A stretch of 64,000 bases of DNA from Candidatus Parabacteroides intestinigallinarum (GCA_019114945.1 DXEN01000010.1:1-64000), one strand, 5' to 3'. Shown: positions 27,586 through 36,597, counted from the first letter of the stretch. Notes: generated by a model from the letters alone, not told the origin. Numbers and translations: made by a program.

Positions 27586-29772
27586 ATGTCAAAATTGAGA
27601 TTTAGAGTTGTAGAATCGGCGTTCGAGAAGAAAGCGGCAGAACTCGCCGCTCCCGCCGAGAGACCCTCCGAGTATTTCGGGGAGTTAGTATTCAACCGGG
27701 AAAAGATGTTTAGGTATCTTCCAAGGAAAGCGTACGAGAAACTGGCGGACTCCATCGACAACGGCACGCCACTGGACCGCGAGACCGCCAACGCCGTAGC
27801 CGCCGGCATGAAGAAATGGGCCATGGAGAAAGGCGCTACCCATTACACGCACTGGTTTCACCCACTGACCGAGGGAACCGCCGAGAAGCACGACGCGTTT
27901 ATCGAGCACGACGGTAAAGGCGGCGTCATGGAGGAGTTCGACGGCAAACTCTTGATCCAGCAAGAGCCGGACGCCTCCAGTTTCCCGAACGGTGGCATCC
28001 GCAACACATTCGAGGCACGCGGCTACTCGGCCTGGGATCCCTCCTCGCCCGCTTTCATCGTAGGCGACACCCTGTGCATCCCGACCATCTTCATCGCTTA
28101 TACCGGCGAGTCGTTGGACTACAAAGCGCCGCTGCTGAAAGCGCTGGAAGCCGTGAACAAGGCGGCGGTGGACGTTTGCCACTACTTCAACCCGGATGTA
28201 AAGAAAGTGTACGCCTATCTGGGCTGGGAACAGGAATATTTCTTAGTCGATGAGGGACTATATGCCGCACGTCCGGATTTATTGATGACCGGTCGCACGC
28301 TGATGGGACACGAGAGTTCCAAGAACCAACAATTGGAAGACCATTACTTCGGGGCGATTCCGACACGCGTCATGGAGTTCATGAAAGAACTGGAAATCGA
28401 GGCGATGCGACTGGGCATTCCCGTCAAGACACGACACAACGAGGTAGCGCCCAACCAGTTCGAGTTGGCACCCATCTTCGAGGAATGCAACCTCGCCAAC
28501 GATCATAACCTGCTGATCATGGCGCTGATGCGCAAGATATCCCGCAAACACGGTTTCCGTGTATTGTTGCACGAGAAACCATTCAAGGGCGTAAATGGCT
28601 CCGGCAAGCACAACAACTGGTCCCTCGGTACCGACACGGGAATCCTATTAATGGGTCCGGGCAAAACGCCGGAGGAGAACCTGCGCTTCATCACTTTTGT
28701 CGTCAACGTCCTAAAGGCGGTCTATACCCACAACGCGTTGCTGAAAGCAAGCATCTCCAGCGCCACCAACGCGCATCGCCTCGGGGCGAACGAGGCTCCT
28801 CCCGCCATCATCTCCAGCTTCTTGGGGGCACAGTTGTCGCGCGTATTGGAGCATTTAGAGAACAGCGCTCCGGAAGACTTCAACTTAGCGGGCAAGCAAG
28901 GGCTGAAACTCGACATCGCCCGCATACCGGAATTGTTGATCGACAATACGGACCGCAACCGGACCTCGCCTTTCGCCTTCACCGGCAACCGTTTCGAATT
29001 CCGCGCCGTAGGATCGTCGGCCAACTGCGCCGCCGCTATGTTGGTACTCAATGCCGCCGTAGCCGAGCAACTAAAACAGTTCAAGGAAGAGGTCGATGCC
29101 AAGATCGCCGATGGAAAAGAGAAATTCGCCGCTATCGTAGAGGTGATTCGGAAGGATATCAAGGAATGCAAGGCCATTCACTTCGACGGCAACGGCTACA
29201 GCGAGGAATGGAAAGCCGAGGCCGCCCGCCGGGGATTGGATTGCGAGACCAGCGTCCCGCTCATCTTCGATGCCTACCTGAGCGATCGCAGCGTGCGCAT
29301 GTTTGAATCGACAGGCGTCATGACGCGCAAGGAACTGGAGGCCCGCAACGAGGTCAAATGGGAGATGTACACCAAAAAGATTCAAATAGAAGCGCGGGTA
29401 TTGGGCGACTTGGCGATGAACCATATCATCCCGATGGCCACTAAATATCAATCGAGCCTGATCGATAACGTTTACAAGATGCGGGAACTGTTCCCGGCGG
29501 AGAAAGCGATCCATCTATCGTCGAAAAACATGGAAATCATCGAAGATATAGCGAACCGTACGATTTTCATCAAAGAGAAAGTGGACGAGATGGTAAACGC
29601 GCGCAAAGTCGCTAACAAAATCGAGAGCCAGCGCGAGAAAGCGATCGCTTATCACGACCAGATCGTCCCGATGATGGAAGCGATCCGCTACCATATTGAC
29701 AAACTGGAATTAGTAGTCGACGACCAAATCTGGACTTTACCGAAATATCGAGAGCTTTTATTTATTCGATAA
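27586..29772 (+). CDS. glnN: Type III glutamine synthetase
   Basis: 728 residues, the GSIII size (about twice the conserved core of GSI). Features: the N-terminal GSIII region (MSKLRFRVVESAFEKKAAEL), EQEYFLVDEGLY, the glutamate- and ATP-binding stretch KTRHNEVAPNQFELAPIFE and VLLHEKPFKGVNGSGKHNNWSLGTD, and ANEAPPAI. It assimilates ammonia into glutamine. Together with gltBD and asnB this window carries a full ammonium to glutamine to glutamate/asparagine route. A terminator follows. Confidence 0.96.
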   Translation: MSKLRFRVVESAFEKKAAELAAPAERPSEYFGELVFNREKMFRYLPRKAYEKLADSIDNGTPLDRETANAVAAGMKKWAMEKGATHYTHWFHPLTEGTAEKHDAFIEHDGKGGVMEEFDGKLLIQQEPDASSFPNGGIRNTFEARGYSAWDPSSPAFIVGDTLCIPTIFIAYTGESLDYKAPLLKALEAVNKAAVDVCHYFNPDVKKVYAYLGWEQEYFLVDEGLYAARPDLLMTGRTLMGHESSKNQQLEDHYFGAIPTRVMEFMKELEIEAMRLGIPVKTRHNEVAPNQFELAPIFEECNLANDHNLLIMALMRKISRKHGFRVLLHEKPFKGVNGSGKHNNWSLGTDTGILLMGPGKTPEENLRFITFVVNVLKAVYTHNALLKASISSATNAHRLGANEAPPAIISSFLGAQLSRVLEHLENSAPEDFNLAGKQGLKLDIARIPELLIDNTDRNRTSPFAFTGNRFEFRAVGSSANCAAAMLVLNAAVAEQLKQFKEEVDAKIADGKEKFAAIVEVIRKDIKECKAIHFDGNGYSEEWKAEAARRGLDCETSVPLIFDAYLSDRSVRMFESTGVMTRKELEARNEVKWEMYTKKIQIEARVLGDLAMNHIIPMATKYQSSLIDNVYKMRELFPAEKAIHLSSKNMEIIEDIANRTIFIKEKVDEMVNARKVANKIESQREKAIAYHDQIVPMMEAIRYHIDKLELVVDDQIWTLPKYRELLFIR

Positions 29773-29816
29773 TCTTGTTCAGACATTAGTTTTTGTTGAT
29801 TGTTTTGTGTTTTATG

Positions 29817-29852
29817 AAGGAAAGGATGCTGCGAAGTATGCCTTTCCTTTTT
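29817..29852 (+). terminator. Terminator after glnN
   Basis: AAGGAAAGG pairs perfectly with CCTTTCCTT, followed by a T-run. Confidence 0.8.
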
Positions 29853-29870
29853 TATACCAGTTAAAATCCG

Positions 29871-29878
29871 TACATTCG
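29871..29878 (+). promoter_or_regulatory. Candidate -7 box for the toxin-antitoxin/nadE unit
   Basis: TACATTCG, one base from TAnnTTTG, 29 bp before the antitoxin start. Confidence 0.35.
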
Positions 29879-29906
29879 CGTTTATTGTTAAGAAAAGACC
29901 CAAATT

Positions 29907-30167
29907 ATGACATTATCAGCAGAGTTACGAATAAGGCGGGATATTTTCATCGAAAAATATCTCAACAAGATAGACAATATAGAAATGATGATCGAGGTAG
30001 AGCGAGCGACTCGACAGATCTTTTCCCGGCGACAGATGGCCCATCCTTGCATGGTTTACTCGCGGAAAGAGATGGCCGACTCCGTACGGGAAGCGATCAA
30101 GCAAATCGAGAGAGGGGAATATATCACGGATGACAAACTTGAAAAAGAGATAAGGACATGGTGGTAA
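29907..30167 (+). CDS. Putative type II antitoxin
   Basis: 86 residues, highly charged, mostly helical. The arrangement (an N-terminal helical part, then MVYSRKEMADSVREAIKQIERGEYITDDKLEKEIRTWW) is that of a short DNA-binding/neutralising antitoxin with a C-terminal toxin-binding helix. The main evidence is context: it overlaps the 5' end of a ParE/RelE-like toxin gene by 10 nt. The exact antitoxin family is not identified. Confidence 0.65.
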   Translation: MTLSAELRIRRDIFIEKYLNKIDNIEMMIEVERATRQIFSRRQMAHPCMVYSRKEMADSVREAIKQIERGEYITDDKLEKEIRTWW

Positions 30168-30511
30168 AGATAAAAAATCTCGGATGGTCGATGAGCGCCA
30201 AGGACGATTTAAAATCGATCGCTCTTTATTACAAGAAAAAAGTATCGATAACTTCCTCGATACAAATCATACACGAGCTCCGGACCGATGCCCAGAGCCT
30301 TCTTGAGACGCCGATGATCGGTCAAGTGGAACCCTTGATCAACGACGACATCAATCCATTGGTGAGCGACGGCATCGTTATCTATCGTTATATCATCAGC
30401 GGACATTACAAGATCGTTTACTACATCGCGCAAGATACGATCTGGATCGCCCGCATATTCGAGTGCAGGCAATCACCCGTGAACCAAAAACATCTATTAA
30501 ATAAACAATAA
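30158..30511 (+). CDS. ParE/RelE-superfamily toxin
   Basis: 117 residues with the RelE/ParE layout: an opening strand then WSMSAKDDLKSIALYY, and the C-terminal strands IYRYIISGHYKIVYYIAQDTIWIARIFECRQSP, where aromatic and Arg residues give the usual YKIxY...xxxRxFxxRq pattern. Family members block gyrase (ParE) or cleave mRNA (RelE); sequence alone does not decide. It is coupled to the upstream antitoxin by overlap, and its stop lies 8 nt before nadE, so toxin transcripts could run into nadE. Confidence 0.75.
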   Translation: MVVKIKNLGWSMSAKDDLKSIALYYKKKVSITSSIQIIHELRTDAQSLLETPMIGQVEPLINDDINPLVSDGIVIYRYIISGHYKIVYYIAQDTIWIARIFECRQSPVNQKHLLNKQ

Positions 30512-30519
30512 TATACCCT

Positions 30520-32448
30520 ATGAATTACGGATTCGTCAAAGTCGCGGCGGCCATTCCCCACGTGAAAGTGGCCGACTGTTTTTACAATATTCAACAGATA
30601 GAGGGGCTACTCAGGCAAGCCGCCCAAAAGGATGTACAGATTATCGCCTTCCCGGAATTGTCGATAACCTCTTACACTTGCATGGACCTGTTCTCGCAAG
30701 AGATCCTGCTTCGGAACGCGGAGAAGGCTTTACTGGATTTGGTAAACGCCACGGCCGACCTGGATTTGCTAGCGATTGTCGGTTGCCCGCTCGTCAGCGA
30801 TAACCAGTTGATAAACGCCGCCGTCGTTTTCCAACGTGGCGAGATCTTAGGCGTAGTGCCCAAGAGTTACCTGCCGAACTACAAGGAATTCCAAGAAGAG
30901 CGATGGTTCACTCCTTCCGCCCATTTGCAACATTCCATGATCACGATCGGGAATCGGGAAATTCCATTGGATTGTTACCTGATTTTCGAATACGAGCAAA
31001 CACGTGTAGGCATCGAGATCTGCGAGGATTTATGGGTACCCATTCCTCCCAGCTCCGAGCTGGCCATGCAAGGGGCGAACCTGATATTCAACATATCCGC
31101 CAGCAACGAGTTAATCGGGAAACACGCCTATCTACGTTCCTTGATCCAGCAACAATCCGCACGCTGTATCGCCGGATATATCTACGCTTCCGCCGGTTTC
31201 GGCGAATCGAGTACCGACCTTGTATTCGCGGGCAACGGCATTATAGCGGAAAACGGGACGATACTCCAAGAGTCCGACCGTTTTTCCATGGACGAGCAAC
31301 TGATTATCAGCGAAATCGACATCGAGAACCTACGAAACGACCGGCGAGTCAATACGTGCTTCACACGAGGTTTCTTGAACCATAATATGGACAATGGCAC
31401 GATCGTACCGTTCAGCCTTCCTTGCCGGGCATTGGAATTGACGCGGGAGATAGACCCAAGGCCTTTCACCCCTTCCGGCGACGCCCTGCGCGAACGCTGC
31501 GAGGAAATATTCCATATCCAGGTGGCGGGATTGGCCAAACGAATCCTTCACGCACATGCGTCGACCGCCGTTATCGGCATATCCGGTGGATTGGATTCCA
31601 CGCTGGCTTTATTGGTCACGGCGATGACATTCGACGCGCTGAAAATGCCCCGGGAAAAGATTATCGGCATCACCATGCCTGGCTTCGGTACGACCGGGCG
31701 AACCTATCGCAACGCGGTCAACTTGATACACTCGTTAGGCGTGACGCTGAAAGAGATTTCCATCAAGGAGGCATGTATCCAACATTTCAAAGATATCGAT
31801 CATGATATCGACACGCACGACGTGACCTACGAGAACAGCCAAGCGCGCGAGCGCACCCAAATCCTGATGGACGTGGCGAACCAATCGAACGGCTTGGTAG
31901 TAGGAACCGGAGACCTCTCCGAACTTGCCCTGGGATGGGCTACCTACAACGGCGACCACATGTCGATGTACGGAGTGAACGCCGGCATCCCGAAGACTCT
32001 CGTACGCTACTTGGTGGAATGGGTGGCCCGTCATAAAGTAGACGAGAACTCTCGCGCTACCTTATTGGACATCATCGATACGCCTATCAGCCCGGAATTA
32101 ATCCCCGCCGACGAGCAAGGAAATATCCGGCAAAAAACAGAGGATTTGGTAGGACCTTACGAGTTGCACGATTTCTTCCTCTATCATTTCCTTCGTTTCG
32201 GCGCATCGCCGGCGAAAATCTATTTCTTGGCTCAACAAGCGTTTAAGGGCAGCTACGACCGCACGACTATCAAGAAATGGCTTTACACCTTCTTCCGCCG
32301 CTTCTTCCAGCAACAGTTCAAACGCAGTTGCCTGCCGGACGGTCCGAAAGTAGGCTCTATCAGCCTGTCGCCCCGTGGCGATTGGCGGATGCCCAGCGAC
32401 GCGATGGCGACACTCTGGCTACAAGAAGCGGAGCGTCTGCCCGAATAA
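30520..32448 (+). CDS. nadE: NAD+ synthase, glutamine-hydrolysing
   Basis: 642 residues, two domains: an N-terminal nitrilase-type glutaminase (catalytic Glu in AFPELSITSYTC, Lys in VPKSYLPNYKEF, Cys in EICEDLWVP) and a C-terminal synthetase with PP-loop SGGLDSTLALL near 353 and GTGDLSELALGW. It amidates nicotinate adenine dinucleotide to NAD+. It directly follows the toxin-antitoxin pair and converges with the MscS gene with only 5 nt between stop codons. Confidence 0.97.
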   Translation: MNYGFVKVAAAIPHVKVADCFYNIQQIEGLLRQAAQKDVQIIAFPELSITSYTCMDLFSQEILLRNAEKALLDLVNATADLDLLAIVGCPLVSDNQLINAAVVFQRGEILGVVPKSYLPNYKEFQEERWFTPSAHLQHSMITIGNREIPLDCYLIFEYEQTRVGIEICEDLWVPIPPSSELAMQGANLIFNISASNELIGKHAYLRSLIQQQSARCIAGYIYASAGFGESSTDLVFAGNGIIAENGTILQESDRFSMDEQLIISEIDIENLRNDRRVNTCFTRGFLNHNMDNGTIVPFSLPCRALELTREIDPRPFTPSGDALRERCEEIFHIQVAGLAKRILHAHASTAVIGISGGLDSTLALLVTAMTFDALKMPREKIIGITMPGFGTTGRTYRNAVNLIHSLGVTLKEISIKEACIQHFKDIDHDIDTHDVTYENSQARERTQILMDVANQSNGLVVGTGDLSELALGWATYNGDHMSMYGVNAGIPKTLVRYLVEWVARHKVDENSRATLLDIIDTPISPELIPADEQGNIRQKTEDLVGPYELHDFFLYHFLRFGASPAKIYFLAQQAFKGSYDRTTIKKWLYTFFRRFFQQQFKRSCLPDGPKVGSISLSPRGDWRMPSDAMATLWLQEAERLPE

Positions 32449-32453
32449 AGCGA

Positions 32454-33728
32454 TTAATTCTTGGCGAGGCGGACAACGTCCGCCCCCGAGACCCGCTGGT
32501 AGACGCGTAAACCAAACTCGGGGACAATGGCCAGCACATGATCGAACAGGTCGGCTTGGATGCGTTCGTATTCCACCCATTCCTTGTTCGAGGAGAAGCA
32601 GTACAACTCTATGGGAATCCCTGTATCGGTTGGCTGCAGGTGGCGTACCATGCAAACCAATTCCTTGTTAATCTCCGGGAGACTTCGCAAATAGCGGACG
32701 AGGTAGGCACGGAAAACCCCTAAATTCGTCAACCGATGGCCATTGACGGGCACGCTCCCGTCAATGCCATATTCCGTATTGTATTTCTCCAAATCCTGCT
32801 CGCTGAATTCAATATAATCGCGGATAAGCGATATTTTCCGGAAGCGCTCCAGCATCTCGGGCGTGCAGAAACAGACACTTGTCATATCGATGTTGATAGA
32901 GCGCTTGATACGCCGCCCGGGCGACTCGGTCATGGCGCGCCAGTTCTGGAAAGCGTCGCTTACCAAGGCATAAGGCGGTATGGTCGTGATCGTATTGTCG
33001 AAGTTGCGCACCTTGACGGCATAAAGCGTGACCTCGGTCACCGTACCGTTCGCGCCATACTTCTCCATCGTAATCCAATCGCCGGGACGTAGCATATCGT
33101 TCATCGACAATTGGATACCCGCCACGAAACCCAATATCGTATCCTTGAAGACCAACGTCATAATGGCGGCGGAAGCGCCCAGACCGGCAAGCAGGGAAAC
33201 CGGCGAGCGGTTGATCAGCACGCTGATAATCAATATACCGCCAATCAGGAAAATGATGACTTGCAGGATTTGCACGAAACCTTTCAGCGGCTTGTTCCGG
33301 AAAACATCCTTCTGGTTATAAACCTCAAGGACTACGTTCAACGAGGCATAAACAAACCGGAGGACGACCGCAATGACATAAACCAAGCACAACTTTCGCA
33401 ACAGTTGCAACGTCACGGGTGTCTCCTCCGCGAGGAAAGCGAAAGGCAACAAGACGTAAATCAGCACCGCCGGAATGATGTGCATCATCTTGTGGATGAT
33501 CTTGCGCTCCACGATCAAGTCGTCCCATTGGTTCTTCGTCCGCTTCGCCACCCGCTTGAACATCTCCAGAAAGATGCATCGGCATATATAATCGATAGCC
33601 ACCGTGACCCCGATAATCAGCAAAAGGATCATGATATTATCCCAATACCCGGAGGTCGCGCGGATTAATCCCATTCGTGTGAGCAAGTCATAAATCCAAT
33701 CATGAATCTGTTCCATATCTAATTTCAA
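32454..33728 (-). CDS. MscS-family mechanosensitive channel (YbdG-like)
   Basis: 424 residues with about five hydrophobic segments in the first half and the pore-lining pattern SLLAGLGASAAIMTLVFKDTILGFVAGIQLS, followed by the MscS beta domain (LRPGDWITMEKYGANGTVTEVTLYAVKVRNFDNTITTIPPYALV). Extra N-terminal spans and a long cytoplasmic end fit the YbdG-like branch rather than minimal MscS. It probably releases solutes on osmotic downshift in the inner membrane. The promoter box is at 33769. Confidence 0.88.
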   Translation of the reverse strand: MKLDMEQIHDWIYDLLTRMGLIRATSGYWDNIMILLLIIGVTVAIDYICRCIFLEMFKRVAKRTKNQWDDLIVERKIIHKMMHIIPAVLIYVLLPFAFLAEETPVTLQLLRKLCLVYVIAVVLRFVYASLNVVLEVYNQKDVFRNKPLKGFVQILQVIIFLIGGILIISVLINRSPVSLLAGLGASAAIMTLVFKDTILGFVAGIQLSMNDMLRPGDWITMEKYGANGTVTEVTLYAVKVRNFDNTITTIPPYALVSDAFQNWRAMTESPGRRIKRSINIDMTSVCFCTPEMLERFRKISLIRDYIEFSEQDLEKYNTEYGIDGSVPVNGHRLTNLGVFRAYLVRYLRSLPEINKELVCMVRHLQPTDTGIPIELYCFSSNKEWVEYERIQADLFDHVLAIVPEFGLRVYQRVSGADVVRLAKN

Positions 33729-33768
33729 TTTAAAATTTCAGACAGACGCTCCTTCATCTATCATCACA

Positions 33769-33776
33769 CAAATGTA
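33769..33776 (-). promoter_or_regulatory. Candidate -7 box for the MscS-family gene
   Basis: TACATTTG on the minus strand, a full match, 40 bp before the start. Confidence 0.5.
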
Positions 33777-33865
33777 ATCAAAAGTGAACTTCCACGCAAA
33801 CGGGAATCAACTCGTCCGACGAAATCGCATACCGACGGGAAGCCGCGACTGGCGCGTCGCTCGCA

Positions 33866-34276
33866 TCAGACCGGTTCACCAAACTCGTAATGCTCAAAAA
33901 CGGGAGGCGTAGGCGACAGGTCGTAATAATCCAGCTTGGCGATAGGCAGGCGGAAATAGACCAAATCCGTATAGCGCTTATACAGACGGGGCAAGACCGG
34001 ATTGTCCGCATATATCTCGCGAGCCAAAGCGTCGGGAACGTCAAACACGGCGCACCCGGTCAATCGCACGGATATATCGCCGTCCATGGCAAGCAGCTCG
34101 ACATGGGGATTCTCCCGCAACTGCCGATACACTTCTTTGCGAGGGGAAGTGGCGAAATAGAGGGTATGCCCTTCCTGCCTCATGATTTGGAACACCCTGA
34201 TTTTAGGTTTATCTTGTTCTACGGTGGCAAAGGCCACGTCCTTATGACCGCTTAAAAAATCAAATGCTTTTTCCAT
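33866..34276 (-). CDS. Pyridoxamine 5'-phosphate oxidase-like flavin-binding protein
   Basis: 136 residues, the size of a small split-barrel PNPOx-like protein. It begins MEKAFDFLSGHKDVAFATVEQDKPKIRVFQIM and has YFATSPRKEVYRQLRENPHVELLA, the usual flavin-phosphate and dimer segments. Such short proteins usually bind FMN, F420 or haem and have various reductase roles; the substrate is unknown. True PdxH is about 210 residues with a C-terminal extension that is missing here. Confidence 0.8.
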   Translation of the reverse strand: MEKAFDFLSGHKDVAFATVEQDKPKIRVFQIMRQEGHTLYFATSPRKEVYRQLRENPHVELLAMDGDISVRLTGCAVFDVPDALAREIYADNPVLPRLYKRYTDLVYFRLPIAKLDYYDLSPTPPVFEHYEFGEPV

Positions 34277-34315
34277 TATCGAGATTCGTTTATACCTTTA
34301 TATTATATACTTTAC

Positions 34316-34360
34316 CGAAAAGGCTCCGGACGGCGTGATACACACGCGCCGCCCGGAGCG
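34316..34360 (-). terminator. Terminator after the metallo-beta-lactamase-fold gene
   Basis: GC-rich arms GCTCCGGaCGGCG and CGCCGcCCGGAGC form an imperfect stem; on the minus strand it is followed by CCTTTTC. Confidence 0.7.
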
Positions 34361-34379
34361 TTATGATTCGCACTATACC

Positions 34380-35222
34380 TTATTTATATAAAGCCTTGCC
34401 TAAATCCGCCAGTCCCGCCTCTCCGGGCAAGCCGGGATAAGCGCTCTTCAAGGCATCCACAAATCCTTGCGCCGTTTGATTCGCGGCGAGCAACTCTTTC
34501 ACCTTTTTCAAGTAAGCGATCTTGAACTCCACCGCGTCCCGCTTCGCCACGCCGCCATGTCCGCCGATGAACAGCTCCGCGCCCGAGGCCAACGAGTTCT
34601 CCGCCTCGGCGATCTCCGCGTCGATAGCGGCCGGAGAGGAAACCTGCAAATGGCTGACGTGTGCCTTCGCTGGAGTCCAGTGCGTGTAATAGGCCTTCCC
34701 CCCTATCAGGATGCTCGCTCCAGGGAAATCCGATGTCGCCCCGCGGCGGAACTCAAACGAGACACCCGCCCAAGTCCGCGTCGTGCCGAAAGCCACCTCC
34801 GTAGCCTTACCCGTAGGCATCTCGGTCATCGCGTCGCCGAACGCTTGCGCGAAGCCTTTCATCATGCCGCCATACACCTCACCCTTGGTAAAAGCGGGCA
34901 TGCCTTCCGCCATTACCACGTCGTGGCTTCCGGTCCCTCCCACGTGATAGTCCGTGACGCGTTTCTCCACGGGCTTCCCCAATTGAGAAAGATAAGCGTC
35001 GAACTCTGCCACGTTATCCTTGAACAGCGGCTGCTCCATGGTCACAAGCGCATCCTCGCCCTCGACGATGTAACTCGCGTCGCCCAACGCGTCGTTGGTG
35101 TAATACACATGCAATTTGTAATTGCCGAGGTCGTGTACCTCGAAACGTCCCTTAGTCTGTGCCATAACTGTAATTGTTAAAAGATTGAACAAAACAAATA
35201 ATACCTTTCTCATCATATTCAT
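34380..35222 (-). CDS. Secreted metallo-beta-lactamase-fold protein with degenerate metal motif
   Basis: 280 residues with a signal peptide (VLFVLFNLLTITVMAQ). The sequence follows an MBL hydrolase pattern (LGDASYIVEGEDALVTMEQPLF; a YLSQLGKPVEKRVTDYHVGGTGSHDV segment; AELFIGGHGGVAKRDAVEFKIAYLKKVKEL) but the canonical HxHxDH is replaced by YHVGGTGSH. It may therefore bind one metal, a different metal or none. Export to the periplasm is supported by the leader. No operon partner is closer than the lipoprotein gene upstream. Confidence 0.65.
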   Translation of the reverse strand: MNMMRKVLFVLFNLLTITVMAQTKGRFEVHDLGNYKLHVYYTNDALGDASYIVEGEDALVTMEQPLFKDNVAEFDAYLSQLGKPVEKRVTDYHVGGTGSHDVVMAEGMPAFTKGEVYGGMMKGFAQAFGDAMTEMPTGKATEVAFGTTRTWAGVSFEFRRGATSDFPGASILIGGKAYYTHWTPAKAHVSHLQVSSPAAIDAEIAEAENSLASGAELFIGGHGGVAKRDAVEFKIAYLKKVKELLAANQTAQGFVDALKSAYPGLPGEAGLADLGKALYK

Positions 35223-35258
35223 TTTTACTGGTTATACAATAATGCCTGATTCCTTATT

Positions 35259-35753
35259 CTACCGAATACCTGAATAATGGATATGCACCAACCTCCATTC
35301 TCCATCCACTCCTTTCTCAAAGATTTGCGTTTCCCGTCCCTTGGTATGGTGCGCCGTACCATCTATTCTTGTGGCATCAAATATCCAGGTAAATTCCGAC
35401 CACGCCGTGCTATCGTTCACATGGACTTTCAATTCATCTTTCCGCAAATCGCGTTTGGTAAACCAAGTCCCAAAGATTCCGACCACCAAACTGTCCCGAA
35501 TCTCTTGATATGTAGAATAATAGCCGGAAGGCCCTATAAAGGAAACTTTTGTATCGTGCGACCATATTCGGTTGACCAATGCCGTGTCACACAGGTTTAT
35601 TGTCTCTATATATTGGCTGATCAACCGTTCGACGGCCGCTTTATCATTTTCCGGCTTAACGGGCATTTCCCGTTTTGTCACCTTCGCACAACTTGCCAAC
35701 GCTACAGCTGTCGACATCAAAAAGAGAACAGTCATACGTGTTACATCCTTCAT
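35259..35753 (-). CDS. NTF2-like (SnoaL/DUF4440-type) lipoprotein
   Basis: 164 residues. Lipobox ALASC after a short hydrophobic leader, then a cone-shaped NTF2-fold pattern: DKAAVERLISQYIETINLCDTALVNRIWSHD, a central SFIGPSGYYSTYQEIRDSLV, and C-terminal strands ending RETQIFEKGVDGEWRLVHIHYSG. Members are small ligand-binding or enzyme folds with no fixed function. Met7 (start at 35735) is an alternative start. Confidence 0.72.
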   Translation of the reverse strand: MKDVTRMTVLFLMSTAVALASCAKVTKREMPVKPENDKAAVERLISQYIETINLCDTALVNRIWSHDTKVSFIGPSGYYSTYQEIRDSLVVGIFGTWFTKRDLRKDELKVHVNDSTAWSEFTWIFDATRIDGTAHHTKGRETQIFEKGVDGEWRLVHIHYSGIR

Positions 35754-35811
35754 GCTCTAAATATTAAAAGTTTATTACTAACTAAAAAGCTCTCTTGTTT
35801 CCTTCACGTCG

Positions 35812-35819
35812 CAAAGGTA
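35812..35819 (-). promoter_or_regulatory. Candidate -7 box for the NTF2-like lipoprotein gene
   Basis: TACCTTTG on the minus strand, a full match, about 59 bp before the start. Confidence 0.45.
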
Positions 35820-35840
35820 GAATACGTATTTTAATCCCGC

Positions 35841-35908
35841 AAGTAGGTTCTTGCGCGTCAGATACTTACGCCGAAGTAACCATTGTTGGACGTAAGCGAC
35901 TTACCTAC
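35841..35908. repeat. Possible palindromic array J: about 3 x 26 bp
   Basis: Three imperfect palindromes with TTAC/GTAA arms (AAGTAGGTTCTT; TTACGCCGAAGTAA; GTAAGCGACTTAC) have centres near 35846, 35872 and 35898. The pitch (about 26 bp) is looser than in the other arrays and the copies are diverged, so this is the least certain member. It lies in a divergent promoter region. Confidence 0.5.
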
Positions 35909-35966
35909 GAAAATATTTTTGAGAAAAGTTTATTGCCGCATGCTTGTCCTGTTTCCTGATTTCCGT

Positions 35967-35974
35967 TATCTTCG
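35967..35974 (+). promoter_or_regulatory. Candidate -7 box for the DUF2442 gene
   Basis: TATCTTCG, one base from TAnnTTTG, 43 bp before the start. Confidence 0.4.
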
Positions 35975-36017
35975 CAAACAGATAATTAAAAACCATTAAA
36001 CCTTTAAATAAAGGCAT

Positions 36018-36266
36018 ATGAAACTGACATGGGTTACCGCTGCCAGTTACATGGATGGCTACCGGCTGGCGCTTACATTCAATGATGGTAGCCGCAAAGT
36101 ATTCGATTTTTCCCAGCTATTGGCCACCAAGCCCACACGATTTGGCGCATTAGCGCAACCGGAAGTGTTCAAGAATTTCGCTCTCGATGGTTGGACCGTC
36201 ACTTGGGACAACGGTAAGATTGACATCGCACCGGAATATCTCTTAGAACACGGGGTTGAGGTGTGA
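36018..36266 (+). CDS. DUF2442 domain protein
   Basis: 82 residues, complete. The DUF2442 pattern is clear: VTAASYMDGYRLALTFNDGSRKVFDFSQLL, then LAQPEVFKNFALDGWTVTWDNGKIDIAPEYLLEHG. Members are small proteins often found near toxin-antitoxin genes; their role is not firmly established. It stands alone here, followed by array H. Confidence 0.82.
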   Translation: MKLTWVTAASYMDGYRLALTFNDGSRKVFDFSQLLATKPTRFGALAQPEVFKNFALDGWTVTWDNGKIDIAPEYLLEHGVEV

Positions 36267-36289
36267 GAGAATCATGAATCCTCCCCGAT

Positions 36290-36520
36290 AACCGCTTTCC
36301 CCGCGTGGGACAACCGAAATCGGGACGGAGAAGCGCTGTCTACCCAGTCGACAGTACCAATCCGGCGGGAGAACCGCTTTCCCCGCGGGGGACAATCGAA
36401 ATCGGGGCGGAGAAGCGCTATCTACCCAGTCGACAGTACCAATCCGGCGGGAGAAGCATCGTCGACTCAGTCGACAGCCCTTATCCGTGCCGATTGACGT
36501 TGTCGACCGAATCGCGATCC
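36290..36520. repeat. Palindromic array H: 41-bp subunits in an 82-bp repeat
   Basis: An 82-bp segment is repeated (GAAATCGGG at 36316 and 36398). It splits into two different 41-bp halves: one opening GAACCGCTTTCCCC with a CCCCGCGGGG palindrome, the other opening GAAGCGCT with CTGTCTACCCAGTCGACAG. A third, diverged half follows with GTCGACTCAGTCGAC. The 41-bp unit length equals that of array D although the sequences differ. It lies between the DUF2442 and HxlR-type genes. Confidence 0.88.
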
Positions 36521-36589
36521 CCGCTCCCTTTCCCAAGACTTACGCGAAAAAGGCTTTTGCCATCCGGGGAAAATATACTTACCTTTGTA

Positions 36590-36597
36590 GAGTAATT
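36590..36597 (+). promoter_or_regulatory. Candidate -7 box for the HxlR-type regulator
   Basis: TACCTTTG, a full match, 16 bp before the ATG, so the leader would be very short. Confidence 0.45.

Noticed and set aside
33778-34044. 88-codon minus-strand frame overlapping the PNPOx-like gene
   Set aside because: It overlaps the real gene in another frame; composition is unlike a protein and no motif is present.
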